Positions 21,709 through 31,419 of a stretch of DNA of 48,562 nt are shown piece by piece (position 1 is the stretch's first letter; each line of letters starts with the position of its first letter). Made by a program: the position numbers and the translations under genes. The DNA lies in the NCBI GenBank assembly GCA_030595185.1, contig JAUVDT010000005.1, positions 1 through 48,562 of the forward strand, read 5' to 3'. Below the pieces are notes generated by a model. The model did no database searches and was not told where the DNA came from. It saw nothing but the letters and a program-made list of their open reading frames with translations. This DNA comes from Gammaproteobacteria bacterium. Its GTDB lineage: Bacteria; Pseudomonadota; Gammaproteobacteria; SZUA-229.

Positions 21709-22220
21709 CAGCCTGCTCCTGTTGTTTTAAGATTTTTATATAATTGCCCTAAACGGGTATTGTTGTGTGCATGGCATAACGCCACAGCCAGTGCATCGGC
21801 TTCATCGACTTGTAGTTTGTTCGATAATTTCAAAATAATGCGCATGATTTCTTGTATTTGTTCTTTTCCCGCCCGGCCACGGCCAACAACGGCCTTTTTG
21901 ATGGTGGTTGGGGTGTATTCACCTACGCTTAAACCAGCACTTACTCCGGCACAAATTGCAGCGCCTCTCGCCTGGCCTAATTTCAAAGCAGAATCGACAT
22001 TTTTACCAACAAATACTTTTTCAATCGCCATGACTTCTGGCTTCCATTCTTTAATCACCACGCTCAGTTCAGCAAAAATATAGCCTAGCTTTTCCGGTAA
22101 TTCATCGCCCTTCACTTTAATGTATCCGCTGTGAATGTACTGACTTTTAATACCATCACTTTCGATAATGCCATAACCGGTAAAACGCGAACCAGGGTCG
22201 ATTCCAATAATACGTAGCAA
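21705..22220 (-). CDS. ruvC: Crossover junction endodeoxyribonuclease RuvC
   Basis: RIIGIDPGSRFTGYGII; AIEKVFVGKNVDSALKLGQARGAA; DEADALAVALCHAH. Confidence 0.97.
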   Translation of the reverse strand: MLRIIGIDPGSRFTGYGIIESDGIKSQYIHSGYIKVKGDELPEKLGYIFAELSVVIKEWKPEVMAIEKVFVGKNVDSALKLGQARGAAICAGVSAGLSVGEYTPTTIKKAVVGRGRAGKEQIQEIMRIILKLSNKLQVDEADALAVALCHAHNNTRLGQLYKNLKTTGAGW

Positions 22221-22343
22221 ACCTTAAACCTCGTTTAGTTGCGCCATGGTGACACTCTAATAATTATTTTTGATGATTTTAACACTACAGAACACTCAAT
22301 TAACCTGATTCTTGTAATTATTTAACGCCTAAGACAATGGCTA

Positions 22344-23003
22344 TTAAGTGAGTTCAGATTCCAGTAAAAAATCGCCTGTTTCATCACCGAATTTACCGGC
22401 TCTTAAAAATGTTATCGTTTGTTGAGATACTTTTGAAGAATAGAGTAAACCGGTATGAGTCACGGGTAGCGTAATGAAATCAGTAGCTCCATGTAATACC
22501 GTTTCACTCACACTAACGGTACCATCATGCGGTAAAGCCAATCGTCCTGACAGAACGCCAATCCCGATTGGAATAGTACCCGCGATGATGCCTATATCAC
22601 GCCAACTGTTCCACATCGCCCCATTGCCTAATAAACCATCAGTCGCACTACGCCCTACCAACCACCTCAAATACCAATGTTTGGAAAGGCGAATTGCGAC
22701 CTGACTACCATTAACCGGTGACCCCAGTAACACCACACGCCCTCTCGTTAAACTGGGATGCAAATCAAAATAACGCAGTAAAACCACGCCGCCCAGGCTA
22801 TGGCAAACAAAATGGATAACAGGGGAATCTATCGATGTGACTAACTGATGCAAGCGCCGTGCATTATCTTCAGGGCTCGCAGTAAGGCTGTGATATTTGA
22901 ATTTACGGCAGTCATAACCGGCCTTATCCAGCCGCTGCCGTAAACGCCACATATCACTACCAGTTTTCCATAACCCATGTATTAAAACAACGACTTCACG
23001 CAT
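22344..23003 (-). CDS. Alpha/beta-hydrolase (lipase-like)
   Basis: VVVLIHGLWKTGSDMWRLRQRL; nucleophile elbow VCHSLGGVV. Confidence 0.82.
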   Translation of the reverse strand: MREVVVLIHGLWKTGSDMWRLRQRLDKAGYDCRKFKYHSLTASPEDNARRLHQLVTSIDSPVIHFVCHSLGGVVLLRYFDLHPSLTRGRVVLLGSPVNGSQVAIRLSKHWYLRWLVGRSATDGLLGNGAMWNSWRDIGIIAGTIPIGIGVLSGRLALPHDGTVSVSETVLHGATDFITLPVTHTGLLYSSKVSQQTITFLRAGKFGDETGDFLLESELT

Positions 23004-23086
23004 AATGTATCTAGACTTGTTTCCTGAATAAGTAAGGGTAATGTATCAAATTTTTGTTAGATTACCTATGCGAAACTTAAAGGTTT

Positions 23087-24412
23087 TTAAAAACTACCGA
23101 TAACTCCAATACGCGCCTCATTTCTTGAATAAGTATATCTGGAAATATTGGCATCATTATTCAGGTAACGATAATCGGCCACCAACCACCAATTTCGTTT
23201 TAAACGGTATTTTAGCTGCATACCGCTGCTTAACAGCGTTTCTTCTCGTATTGCGTTATCTTGTACACTAAAGTCATTGTAGACTGAATCTCTATATTCA
23301 AGCTTTAAACGAGTTTTCCAGGTTTTATTAATTTTATAGTACCAGGCAAAATCAAGCTTCTGCCGAGCTGGGGAATAACTATAATCGATCACAGACCCAT
23401 TCAATATATCTGCACGGTCATTTGTCTCAAAACCCAAACCGACTTTAAACTTGTGCGGCTTCATAGACCAATCATAAATAAAAGATAAGTTTTGACGACT
23501 ACCCTCGTAAACATCGTATAAGACATCATCAGAACTAATATCATAATAGCGATATCGCACTGCCAGTTTATGTGGTTTTTGTCTGTATTGTGTTTTTAAT
23601 TCAAAACGAGTTACTGACTGGTAATCAGCCGCGCCATAAGTACTGCTATCCAGCCTTAAACGCAAACTATGACGCCATTTATTTACCTTAAACAGCTGAC
23701 CAAAATCAGTACTGACTACTTTGTAATCATAATTATTTAAATGATTATAATCTTTGGAATAATAAGCAAACTTCCAACTCACGCCTTTAGCGATGACATC
23801 ATCAAGCTTCATTGTTAGTGAAGCATAAATATTTAGAAAGCTATCATCTCGAATAGTCGATACACCATTCGGATCACTCACACCATCAGCATGGCCAGAA
23901 TAAGCAAAAATATAAGCTTTATAGGGTTCTGACTTTTTTGTTTTAGACTTCGCTGGTGTTTTATTAGCAGCAGTTTTATAAACACCCAGTTTAACCAGTT
24001 GCGCTTTTGCTAACTTTATAATTTTGTCCGAAGTAGGAAACGAATGTGGATGCGCAGCTATACGTTTAAACCAATTAATGGATTCATTTTTGTGGCCCAA
24101 CTTATATGTAACTAAGCCTAAGTTGTATTTAGCAATAAGATGATAGCTATCACTCTTTAATAGTTTTTTAAAATATGATTTAGCTTGAGAATATTGCTGT
24201 AATTTATAATTAATAACACCTAAATTATAAAGTACTTTAGGACTACTACTGCTTTGCTCTAGTATTAGATACTCTGATAATTTTTTTTGAAGTAACTGAT
24301 CAGCAACAGACTTACTTTCGCTAGCTAAGACATTAGCAGCAAAAACTTGAGATTCAAGTAAAAAAAGGAATCCAGAAAGAATAACGATTAATATTGCTTT
24401 AATACTACGCAC
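23087..24412 (-). CDS. Exported TPR protein with C-terminal outer-membrane beta-barrel
   Basis: Signal peptide; TPR-like segments (KVLYNLGVINYKLQQYSQAKSYFKKLLKSDSYHLIAKYNLGLVTYKLGHKNESINWFKRI); amphipathic strands ending ...NEARIGVIGSF with C-terminal Phe. Confidence 0.72.
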   Translation of the reverse strand: MRSIKAILIVILSGFLFLLESQVFAANVLASESKSVADQLLQKKLSEYLILEQSSSSPKVLYNLGVINYKLQQYSQAKSYFKKLLKSDSYHLIAKYNLGLVTYKLGHKNESINWFKRIAAHPHSFPTSDKIIKLAKAQLVKLGVYKTAANKTPAKSKTKKSEPYKAYIFAYSGHADGVSDPNGVSTIRDDSFLNIYASLTMKLDDVIAKGVSWKFAYYSKDYNHLNNYDYKVVSTDFGQLFKVNKWRHSLRLRLDSSTYGAADYQSVTRFELKTQYRQKPHKLAVRYRYYDISSDDVLYDVYEGSRQNLSFIYDWSMKPHKFKVGLGFETNDRADILNGSVIDYSYSPARQKLDFAWYYKINKTWKTRLKLEYRDSVYNDFSVQDNAIREETLLSSGMQLKYRLKRNWWLVADYRYLNNDANISRYTYSRNEARIGVIGSF

Positions 24413-24523
24413 AGACTCGAAAAACCTTATTTATTTCTGCACGACTAGATTAGCACAACCACAAAAATGACAAAAGATTTATCTTAATTAGATAAATCTT
24501 TATACAAAACACCTACTTTTAAC

Positions 24524-25072
24524 TTAACTGATACCCTCAGGTGACTCAGGTTCCTGTGGCTCTTCAGGGGACTCTGGTTCTTGAGGTTCTTCTGGTTCTT
24601 GAGGCTCTTCTGGTGACTCAGGTTCTTGTGGAGACTCAGGTTCCTGTGGTTCCTGTGGTTCTTCTGGTTCTTGAGGCTCTTCTGGTGACTCAGGTTCTTG
24701 TGGTTCTTCAGGCGACTCTGGTTCCTGAGGCTCCTCAGGTTTTTCTACTGACTCTGTACCTTCGTGGCTATCTTCGGTAGATGATTCTTCATGATTTTCT
24801 GTTGAACTATCGCCTTCAGTCTGAGATTCTTCATTGCTATCTGTCTCATGCGACTCTTCAACATGAGGCACTTCGGCTGCTTCGATAACCAGTTGCAGCA
24901 CGGACGGCAAACTCAATTCATTAATATTTTCCGCAACATCATCATTGTCTAGAATTTGCATGGTAATTTCATCAAGCTCGATGTCTTCCGCTCTTAAGCC
25001 TGCCTGATAACCAACCGTCATTACTAATACCAGTAAAGAGCGAAGCCTAAATTGTCTCAAAACCATTTTCAT
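24524..25072 (-). CDS. Exported acidic Glu/Pro-repeat protein
   Basis: N-terminal signal-like segment LRSLLVLVMTVGYQAGLRAEDIELDEITMQILDNDD; acidic Ser/Glu linker; ~70 aa of EPQEPESPEEPQEP repeats. Confidence 0.75.
   Translation of the reverse strand: MKMVLRQFRLRSLLVLVMTVGYQAGLRAEDIELDEITMQILDNDDVAENINELSLPSVLQLVIEAAEVPHVEESHETDSNEESQTEGDSSTENHEESSTEDSHEGTESVEKPEEPQEPESPEEPQEPESPEEPQEPEEPQEPQEPESPQEPESPEEPQEPEEPQEPESPEEPQEPESPEGIS
24533..24740. repeat. Short tandem repeat array encoding the EP(Q/E)EPESPEEP repeats
   Basis: Repeated units such as GGTGACTCAGGTTCTTGTGGTTCTTCTGGTTCTTGAGGCTCTTCT; periodicity in multiples of 9 nt. Confidence 0.85.
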
Positions 25073-25076
25073 TTTT

Positions 25077-25742
25077 CTAGACTACCCCAACCTTAATGAT
25101 ACCCAATTGCCCTTGTTCCATCGTCTGAATATCTAACTTCAAACGAAAGGTTTTTACCTGGTCTCCATACCGTATTTCAGCGATTAACTCACCAGAATTT
25201 GCTGCCGTCGCTACAATTGGCAAACTCAGTAAATTTTTACCCTTTTTCAATGCGGTTTGCCATTCTATTTGATGCAAACCTGATTTACCCGCAATTTGAA
25301 TATGCGACGGTACTTTTAATGAAAATGTTGCATTAGCTACCATTTCAGGCACATCAAACACCATTTGCACCTTCTTACTTTGGTGCATGGTTAAAGTAAT
25401 GTTCGGAACTGTTGTCTGGGTAACGGGATTAAAAAACATGGCTGCTGCAATCAAAATCATGACACCAGCGGCCATTGCACCACTGAAACCGGCAACAAAT
25501 GCATTTTTATGAGATCGCTCTGCTTTGCGAGGTACTTTAGCAAAGGCACGTTCTTCCATACCCAAAGCAGGGACCGGTATCGTATGTTCTTTTAAAACTT
25601 GGCGAAACTGTAACTCCTTCTGCCAGGCTTGGTGGCAACTGTCACATTCACTTAAATGTGCACGCATCTGTTCATGCTGGGCTGGTTTCAGCTCATCATC
25701 CAGAAAATCATGCAATTCAGTCAATATTATCTTACAGTTCAT
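25077..25742 (-). CDS. Zinc-finger (zf-HC2-like) transmembrane anti-sigma factor
   Basis: HLSECDSCHQAW (HxxxCxxC motif), single TM GFSGAMAAGVMILIAAAMFF, adjacent to sigma factor gene. Confidence 0.82.
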   Translation of the reverse strand: MNCKIILTELHDFLDDELKPAQHEQMRAHLSECDSCHQAWQKELQFRQVLKEHTIPVPALGMEERAFAKVPRKAERSHKNAFVAGFSGAMAAGVMILIAAAMFFNPVTQTTVPNITLTMHQSKKVQMVFDVPEMVANATFSLKVPSHIQIAGKSGLHQIEWQTALKKGKNLLSLPIVATAANSGELIAEIRYGDQVKTFRLKLDIQTMEQGQLGIIKVGVV

Positions 25743-25756
25743 AGTTTAAGTGCCTC

Positions 25757-26326
25757 TTACCCTTTAACACGCATCAGTGTGTCAGATGGTTCCATTGCTA
25801 ATGATTCTCTCATGCTGTTTCGTGCCCTGTGTAATCTGGATTTTAAAGTACCCACTGGTGTTCCCATGATGTCTGCCAGTTCAGTTAATGTGTAACCTTC
25901 CATATCATGCAGCATAACTACCTGACGCTGATCTTCATTCAATTTATTAAGTGACTCATTGATACGCTGATTCATCAAGGCCTGCTCGGTTTCACGCTCA
26001 GGCTCTACATTATGGTCTTCTACAATGTTTAAAATCGTATCATCCATTGCATCTGTCACTGGATTACGTTTATTTTTTCTCAAATTATCAATAAAACGGT
26101 TATACAGCGATCGGGCTAACCAGGGTTTTAAATTCTCAATTTTTTTAAGTTCTTGATATTTAGGATAAAAATGCAATATGACATCTTGCAGTAAATCTTC
26201 AGCCGCTTCTACTTGATTGGTTAAACGATAGGCAACACGATACAAATGGCCAACATGAGGTTTCAGCAGTGCTTCAAACTCATCTGGGCTATTGTTTTTT
26301 GAGAAAAAATCGAGAATATTTGCCAT
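25757..26326 (-). CDS. ECF-type RNA polymerase sigma-70 factor
   Basis: Region 2 (RLTNQVEAAEDLLQDVILHFY), region 4 (LNEDQRQVVMLHDMEGYTLTELADIMGTPVGTLKSRLHRARNSMRE). Confidence 0.93.
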   Translation of the reverse strand: MANILDFFSKNNSPDEFEALLKPHVGHLYRVAYRLTNQVEAAEDLLQDVILHFYPKYQELKKIENLKPWLARSLYNRFIDNLRKNKRNPVTDAMDDTILNIVEDHNVEPERETEQALMNQRINESLNKLNEDQRQVVMLHDMEGYTLTELADIMGTPVGTLKSRLHRARNSMRESLAMEPSDTLMRVKG

Positions 26327-26501
26327 TTATAATACTTACACGAATTAAAAAAACAGATCGTTCCGTTGGTTTTAAAATACATCAACCGCTTATCGAATTC
26401 CAGCTGCTTTTCTCTAAATCCATCCTATATTTATATAAATGATTAGACCACTCAAATAAAAAGCTATTTAAGCAGTATTCATAATAGATAAAGGAAAGAT
26501 C

Positions 26502-26645
26502 ATGCAGGAAATTGCCACGTCAAAGTCGCTGCTTTACGGCGCAATCATTACATTTATATTTATGATTTCGAGCTGTGAATTTCAATTCACTTCTGCCGAC
26601 GCCTCAACTATCAAACAACCGACAATCGTTGTAAGCAAGCTTTAA
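26502..26645 (+). CDS. Possible small lipoprotein (47 aa), not in the ORF track
   Basis: ATG at 26502 preceded by AAAGGAAAGATC; MQEIATSKSLLYGAIITFIFMISSCEFQFTSADASTIKQPTIVVSKL with hydrophobic segment and ISSC lipobox-like sequence. Confidence 0.45.
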   Translation: MQEIATSKSLLYGAIITFIFMISSCEFQFTSADASTIKQPTIVVSKL

Positions 26646-27443
26646 TCATTTCTTCTTCAGTTGCATCTGCTTATTTACACTTTTTTCAATAACACGAGAA
26701 ACGGCAATAAAGCCAAATACTGAAGTAACACAGCTTGTGGCTCCGAGTCCCATGTTGCAATCTAAACTGATTCCTTTAACTCCCGGTTTATCTTTACTCA
26801 CTGAGCCATCTGCATTGGGAAACATTTGCGGCTGAGCTGAGAAAACACAGTCAACACCAAAAGAACGCGTAAGGTTTCTGGTAAAGTTATGCTCTCGGCG
26901 TAATGTACGTCGTACTTTTGAAGCCAATGGGTCATTTACTGTTTTACTTAAATCTCTCACTTCAATTTGTGCTGGGTCTGTTAAGCCACCTGCACCACCT
27001 GTTGTAATCACAGGTATTTTATTGCGTTTACAATAATAGATCATAGCCGCTTTAAAACGAATACTATCAATCGCATCAATTACATAATCAAAACCTACAT
27101 CCATATATTTTACGAGTGTGGTTTCACTGATAAAGTCATCTATTGCATGTACCGTACATTCAGGGTTTATCTGTTTAATGCGCTCAGCCATCACGTCAAC
27201 TTTTGATTGATTGACACTACTTGTTAATGAGTGCAATTGTCGATTAATATTAGATTCTGAAATATCATCGTGATCAATTAAGGTGATTTCACCAACACCT
27301 GTACGCGCTAATGCTTCGACAGCCCAAGAGCCGACCCCACCAATTCCCACGACACAAATATGCAGTGATTTAATAATAGATGCCTGTTCAATCCCATAAA
27401 GACGAGCTATACCACCAAATCGTGCATCATATTGTTCTGACAT
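26646..27443 (-). CDS. tcdA: tRNA threonylcarbamoyladenosine dehydratase
   Basis: E1-like fold: RFGGIARLYG, VVGIGGVGSWAVEALARTGVGEITLIDHDDISESNINRQLHSL. Confidence 0.94.
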   Translation of the reverse strand: MSEQYDARFGGIARLYGIEQASIIKSLHICVVGIGGVGSWAVEALARTGVGEITLIDHDDISESNINRQLHSLTSSVNQSKVDVMAERIKQINPECTVHAIDDFISETTLVKYMDVGFDYVIDAIDSIRFKAAMIYYCKRNKIPVITTGGAGGLTDPAQIEVRDLSKTVNDPLASKVRRTLRREHNFTRNLTRSFGVDCVFSAQPQMFPNADGSVSKDKPGVKGISLDCNMGLGATSCVTSVFGFIAVSRVIEKSVNKQMQLKKK

Positions 27444-27518
27444 AAAAGTTTAAAACCTATTGTTTGAAATGCAATTTCAGCAACACATAAAGTAGTACGC
27501 CACGTAATACAACTGGCA

Positions 27519-27550
27519 TAAAAAAAGGCAGTATAAATTATACTGCCCTT
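27519..27550 (-). terminator. Rho-independent terminator of the chemoreceptor gene
   Basis: GGCAGTATAaatTATACTGCC stem, followed on the minus strand by TTTTTT. Confidence 0.8.
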
Positions 27551-27580
27551 CTTAACCAAAACATTATGAGGTACTCGATA

Positions 27581-29497
27581 TTAAACCTTAAACTGAGACA
27601 CCAGGCTATGTAAATGATTTGATAGTGTTGATAACTTTCCACTCACGCTTTGTGATTGCGTAACACCGTCAGCAGATTGATCAGCCAACACACTAATCGA
27701 ACTAATGTTCTGATTAATATCATTAGCCACAGAGCTTTGCTCTTGAGCCGAAGTTGCTATTTGAGTGTTCATCGACGAGATGGATTCAATAGAACGTGTA
27801 ATGCTAACTAGTGAAGCACCGGCTTCACCGGCTTTTTGCAATGTCACTTCAGCTTCTTCACGTCCAGACTTCATCGCCTCCACCGCAGAATTTGCGCCTG
27901 ATTGTAAGGATTCGATTATTTCCTGAATCTCAGTCGTAGACTCTTGAGTTCTACTAGCAAGCGTTCGCACTTCATCTGCAACAACTGCAAAGCCTCGTCC
28001 CTGTTCACCAGCTCGCGCTGCTTCTATAGCCGCATTTAATGCCAGTAAATTAGTTTGTTCAGCGATACCTTTAATAACATCCAATACCGTATCGATATTT
28101 TGCGTCTGATTTTGTAGCTCATTAATCACCGTGCCAATTTGCTCAACTTCAGATGCTAATTTGGAAACTGATTTGATCGTATCGTCCACAATCACATTAA
28201 TTTGTTTGGCTTGTTCATCTGCCTCCATTGCAGAATTTGCGGCATCACCAGTATTAATTGCCACTTCTTGAACGGAAGCCGACATTTCATTAATAGCCGC
28301 GGCTACTTGTTCTACGCCTGATTTCTGTTGATCCACACTCATGCGAGTAGATTGTGCAATGGATGACATTTCATCAGCAGACATACTCAACGTTTCAGTG
28401 GAATCAGCAACGTCCTTAATAACATTTTGTATTTTTACTACAAACTTATTAAACGCTTTTCCTAATCGAGCAAGCTCATTACTACCATCTTCATCCAAAC
28501 GCTGGGTCAAGTCACCATCGCCTGCGGCAATATCATTCAACGCAATCACCACATCACATATCGGCTTGCTAATTGTTCTAGTCAGAACAAAAGAGAAGAA
28601 CACACCAATTAATAATGCGATAACAGCAATAACCAAGGTCTCATTTCTCTGATTACTAATCGCAGTTGCATAATATGAACGATCCATAGCGACTTCGAGC
28701 ACACCGATTACTTTTCCGCTAAAGTCTCTTATCGGCCCTGCAATGTGCCCAGCCTCACGTCCATTCACATTGTGGTGGGTAACATTTAGTATTTTATCTA
28801 ATCCGTTATTCAAAGCATTACTATCAAGATGAGAAGCATCATCAATTGTGCCTGCAAAATATTTTAAGTTGCCATCGGAAACCAAATGCAATGCTAAATC
28901 TATATCCGTTTTCTGTTTAAACAAATCAAAAAATGGCTGACCAAATGACATACCAAACTCTAATGAACCGACATGTTGACCCGCATTGAACACTGGCACC
29001 ATACCTCGAACACCTAATCCTGCTACACCTTTCTCTAAACCACGAACCGGCTTTTTAGAACTATTTGTTTGCACAACCGTTTTTCTAAATGATGACAAAT
29101 CATCACCAAACTTCTTAGGTTTATGAACTCTTAAAAAGGAGGTAGCTGGTGGTAAATGGAATTGAAATTGTCTGGCCGCGTATTCTTTATTTTTTTTCAA
29201 AACTTTAAATGAAGGTACCAACATAGCAGCCAGCTGATCACGATTACCTTCCGCAAAGCTCTGCTGAACATCAGGAATATTTGCGATCAAAGCACTCATC
29301 ATTTCAGCAACCCGACCTTCAGATTCTAATTGTTCAAGTGCTTGAGTGTAGTAAGTATTTAATTCACGGTTTTCAGCATGAGATAAAACTGTCTTCATAT
29401 TACTCATGCTTAAAAAAGATAACATCAACGTTGTTAATAAAACACTCAGCAATACACCAAGCCCTATTTTCACATTAATATTGATATTTTTTAACAT
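27581..29497 (-). CDS. Methyl-accepting chemotaxis protein with periplasmic Cache-like domain, HAMP and MCP signalling domain
   Basis: TM1 near N-terminus, [26 protein letters not shown], hairpin tip [38 protein letters not shown]. Confidence 0.95.
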   Translation of the reverse strand: MLKNININVKIGLGVLLSVLLTTLMLSFLSMSNMKTVLSHAENRELNTYYTQALEQLESEGRVAEMMSALIANIPDVQQSFAEGNRDQLAAMLVPSFKVLKKNKEYAARQFQFHLPPATSFLRVHKPKKFGDDLSSFRKTVVQTNSSKKPVRGLEKGVAGLGVRGMVPVFNAGQHVGSLEFGMSFGQPFFDLFKQKTDIDLALHLVSDGNLKYFAGTIDDASHLDSNALNNGLDKILNVTHHNVNGREAGHIAGPIRDFSGKVIGVLEVAMDRSYYATAISNQRNETLVIAVIALLIGVFFSFVLTRTISKPICDVVIALNDIAAGDGDLTQRLDEDGSNELARLGKAFNKFVVKIQNVIKDVADSTETLSMSADEMSSIAQSTRMSVDQQKSGVEQVAAAINEMSASVQEVAINTGDAANSAMEADEQAKQINVIVDDTIKSVSKLASEVEQIGTVINELQNQTQNIDTVLDVIKGIAEQTNLLALNAAIEAARAGEQGRGFAVVADEVRTLASRTQESTTEIQEIIESLQSGANSAVEAMKSGREEAEVTLQKAGEAGASLVSITRSIESISSMNTQIATSAQEQSSVANDINQNISSISVLADQSADGVTQSQSVSGKLSTLSNHLHSLVSQFKV

Positions 29498-29620
29498 ATG
29501 GGTATCCCAAAAATCTAATTATTTACAATAAAAACAAAGAATTATGTCTATATCCAAAGAATATAGACTGTTTTTAAGAAATTTGAGGGAAATAGAGAAA
29601 AGTTTACATAATTTTAATAA

Positions 29621-30715
29621 TTATGGAGATACTTCCAGCATTTTATCTAACGCTAATTTAGCCATTGCAGCTTCTTCAGCAGGTACAGAAATTTGATTAA
29701 CAACGTTGCCTTCAACCAGATTTTCTAACACCCATGCCAGGTGCTGTGGGTCTATGCGAAACATGGTTGAACACATGCAAATATTTGGAGACATAAAGTG
29801 GACATTTTTGCCTTCGTGCTGGTATTGATCATGCAAGCGATTCACTAAATTTAGTTCAGTTGCTACTAAGTAACGAGTATTGGGTTCGCCATCTCGAATC
29901 ACATTAATAATATGTTCTGTTGAGCCAACATGGTCTGATTTTTGGCAAACTTCAAATGGACTTTCCGGGTGCGCAACAATCACTGTTTCAGGGTATTCTT
30001 TTTTGAAGTTATCAATTTGTTCCGGTTGAAACATTTGATGAACTGAACAAAAACCTTTCCACAAAATTATTTTAGCTTTTTTGATTTGCTCGGCAGTTAA
30101 GCCGCCCATGGGTAAATCATAATCCCAAATTACCATTTCATCCAGCGGGATATCCATCGCATAACCAGTATTTCTACCCAGATGTTGATCTGGGAAAAAC
30201 AATACTTTTTCACGTTGTGAAAACGACCACTCTAAAACATTCTTTGCATTTGTCGATGTACATACAATGCCGCCATGCCGACCACAGAATGCTTTCAGAT
30301 CTGCTGCTGAATTTATGTAAGTGACGGGTGTGATATTTTCATCGGGATCTAAAACGGAAGAAAGTTCCTGCCAGGCTTTTTCAACTTTAGCAAGGTTGGC
30401 CATATCAGCCATTGAACAACCGGCTGATAAATCTGGCAACATTGCGACCTGATCAGGACGAGATAAGATATCCGCCACTTCGGCCATAAAATGCACGCCA
30501 CAAAAAATTATATATTCTGCATTAGATTTTGCCGCTTCACGAGATAGCTTTAACGAATCACCAGAAAAGTCGGTGTGTTTGAATACTTCATCACGTTGAT
30601 AATGGTGCCCTAGAATAATGACTCGATCACCTAATGTTTTACGCGCTGCTTCAATGCGTGCATCGCAGTCATCATCGTCTAACAGTGAATAAGATTGTAT
30701 GGCTAATGAATTCAT
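29621..30715 (-). CDS. nadA: Quinolinate synthase A
   Basis: VIILGHHYQRDEVFKHTDFSGDSLKLSREAA; MSPNICMCSTMFRIDP; likely start at internal MNSLAIQ (track start 30754). Confidence 0.95.
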   Translation of the reverse strand: MNSLAIQSYSLLDDDDCDARIEAARKTLGDRVIILGHHYQRDEVFKHTDFSGDSLKLSREAAKSNAEYIIFCGVHFMAEVADILSRPDQVAMLPDLSAGCSMADMANLAKVEKAWQELSSVLDPDENITPVTYINSAADLKAFCGRHGGIVCTSTNAKNVLEWSFSQREKVLFFPDQHLGRNTGYAMDIPLDEMVIWDYDLPMGGLTAEQIKKAKIILWKGFCSVHQMFQPEQIDNFKKEYPETVIVAHPESPFEVCQKSDHVGSTEHIINVIRDGEPNTRYLVATELNLVNRLHDQYQHEGKNVHFMSPNICMCSTMFRIDPQHLAWVLENLVEGNVVNQISVPAEEAAMAKLALDKMLEVSP

Positions 30716-30777
30716 TATTTTCTCTGGATCGTTTCTAAACAATATTCTAGGCAAAAAATATCTAACAATTTATATTT

Positions 30778-31221
30778 TTATACTAACAGGTCAATCGCAC
30801 GAGTATTAGTGATCGAACTACACAACTCCAATGCTTGCTGTTTGTCTAACCAGCGATATTCACGATGCTCGTTACTATTGAATAGGATATCACAAGTGGA
30901 TTTTAATCTAACCACAAAGACGTTCTCTTTATTATATTGAATATCTTCGTGATAACGATGACGCCAGGCAGGATGTATTGGGTAGATATTTTGAATGCCC
31001 GCGTACTGTACTTCAATGCCTTCTTTCTCGACCGCTAAACCGGTTTCTTCAAACAGTTCACGTTCGGCTGTCTGCTGTGGCACCTCACCAGCTTCTAAAC
31101 TACCTGTAACCGATTGCCAAAACTGTTCAGGATGCAAACGCTCCATTAACAGCACCTGTTGATCAACCGTACAAATGATGATTAAAACAGATTCGGGGAG
31201 TTTGAAGTCAGTCTTTATCAA
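30778..31221 (-). CDS. nudB: Dihydroneopterin triphosphate diphosphatase (Nudix)
   Basis: Nudix box GSLEAGEVPQQTAERELFEETGL; next to aspS. Confidence 0.9.
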   Translation of the reverse strand: MIKTDFKLPESVLIIICTVDQQVLLMERLHPEQFWQSVTGSLEAGEVPQQTAERELFEETGLAVEKEGIEVQYAGIQNIYPIHPAWRHRYHEDIQYNKENVFVVRLKSTCDILFNSNEHREYRWLDKQQALELCSSITNTRAIDLLV

Positions 31222-31253
31222 GTGAAGTTCCTGATGGCCTCATACACCTAAAA

Positions 31254-31396
31254 GGAGCCGCTGAAAAATATAGCTAGTGAGATGAGAGCAAGGCGAAAAC
31301 AATCGAAAAAGCGCAGCTTATATGTAATAAGTGAGCATTTTGAGATTGTTTTCAACGCGGCTATCGCTCGCTAGATATATTTTCTCAGTGGTTACC
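31254..31396. repeat. Imperfect ~140 bp inverted repeat (MITE/REP-like candidate)
   Basis: GGAGCCGCTGAAAAATATAGCTAGTGAG...GGCGAAAACAATC pairs imperfectly with GATTGTTTTCAACGCGGCTATCGCTCGCTAGATATATTTTCTCAGTGGTTACC. Confidence 0.7.
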
Positions 31397-31419
31397 TATG
31401 ATACTAAATCAGCACTTCG

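Noticed and set aside
21685-22083. 132 aa plus-strand ORF
   Set aside because: Antisense to ruvC; shadow ORF
24533-24740. Possible CRISPR-like array
   Set aside because: Units are contiguous short coding repeats with no unique spacers, and no cas genes are present
24541-24780. Plus-strand ORF of repetitive VLEVLLVTQVLV protein
   Set aside because: Antisense reading of the Glu/Pro tandem repeat; openness follows from repeat composition
22344-25742. Defence-island hypothesis around the hydrolase, barrel and anti-sigma genes
   Set aside because: No nuclease, helicase, TIR, reverse transcriptase or other effector domain found; the genes look envelope-related
28341-28652. 103 aa plus-strand ORF
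   Set aside because: Antisense to the chemoreceptor gene, no independent motif
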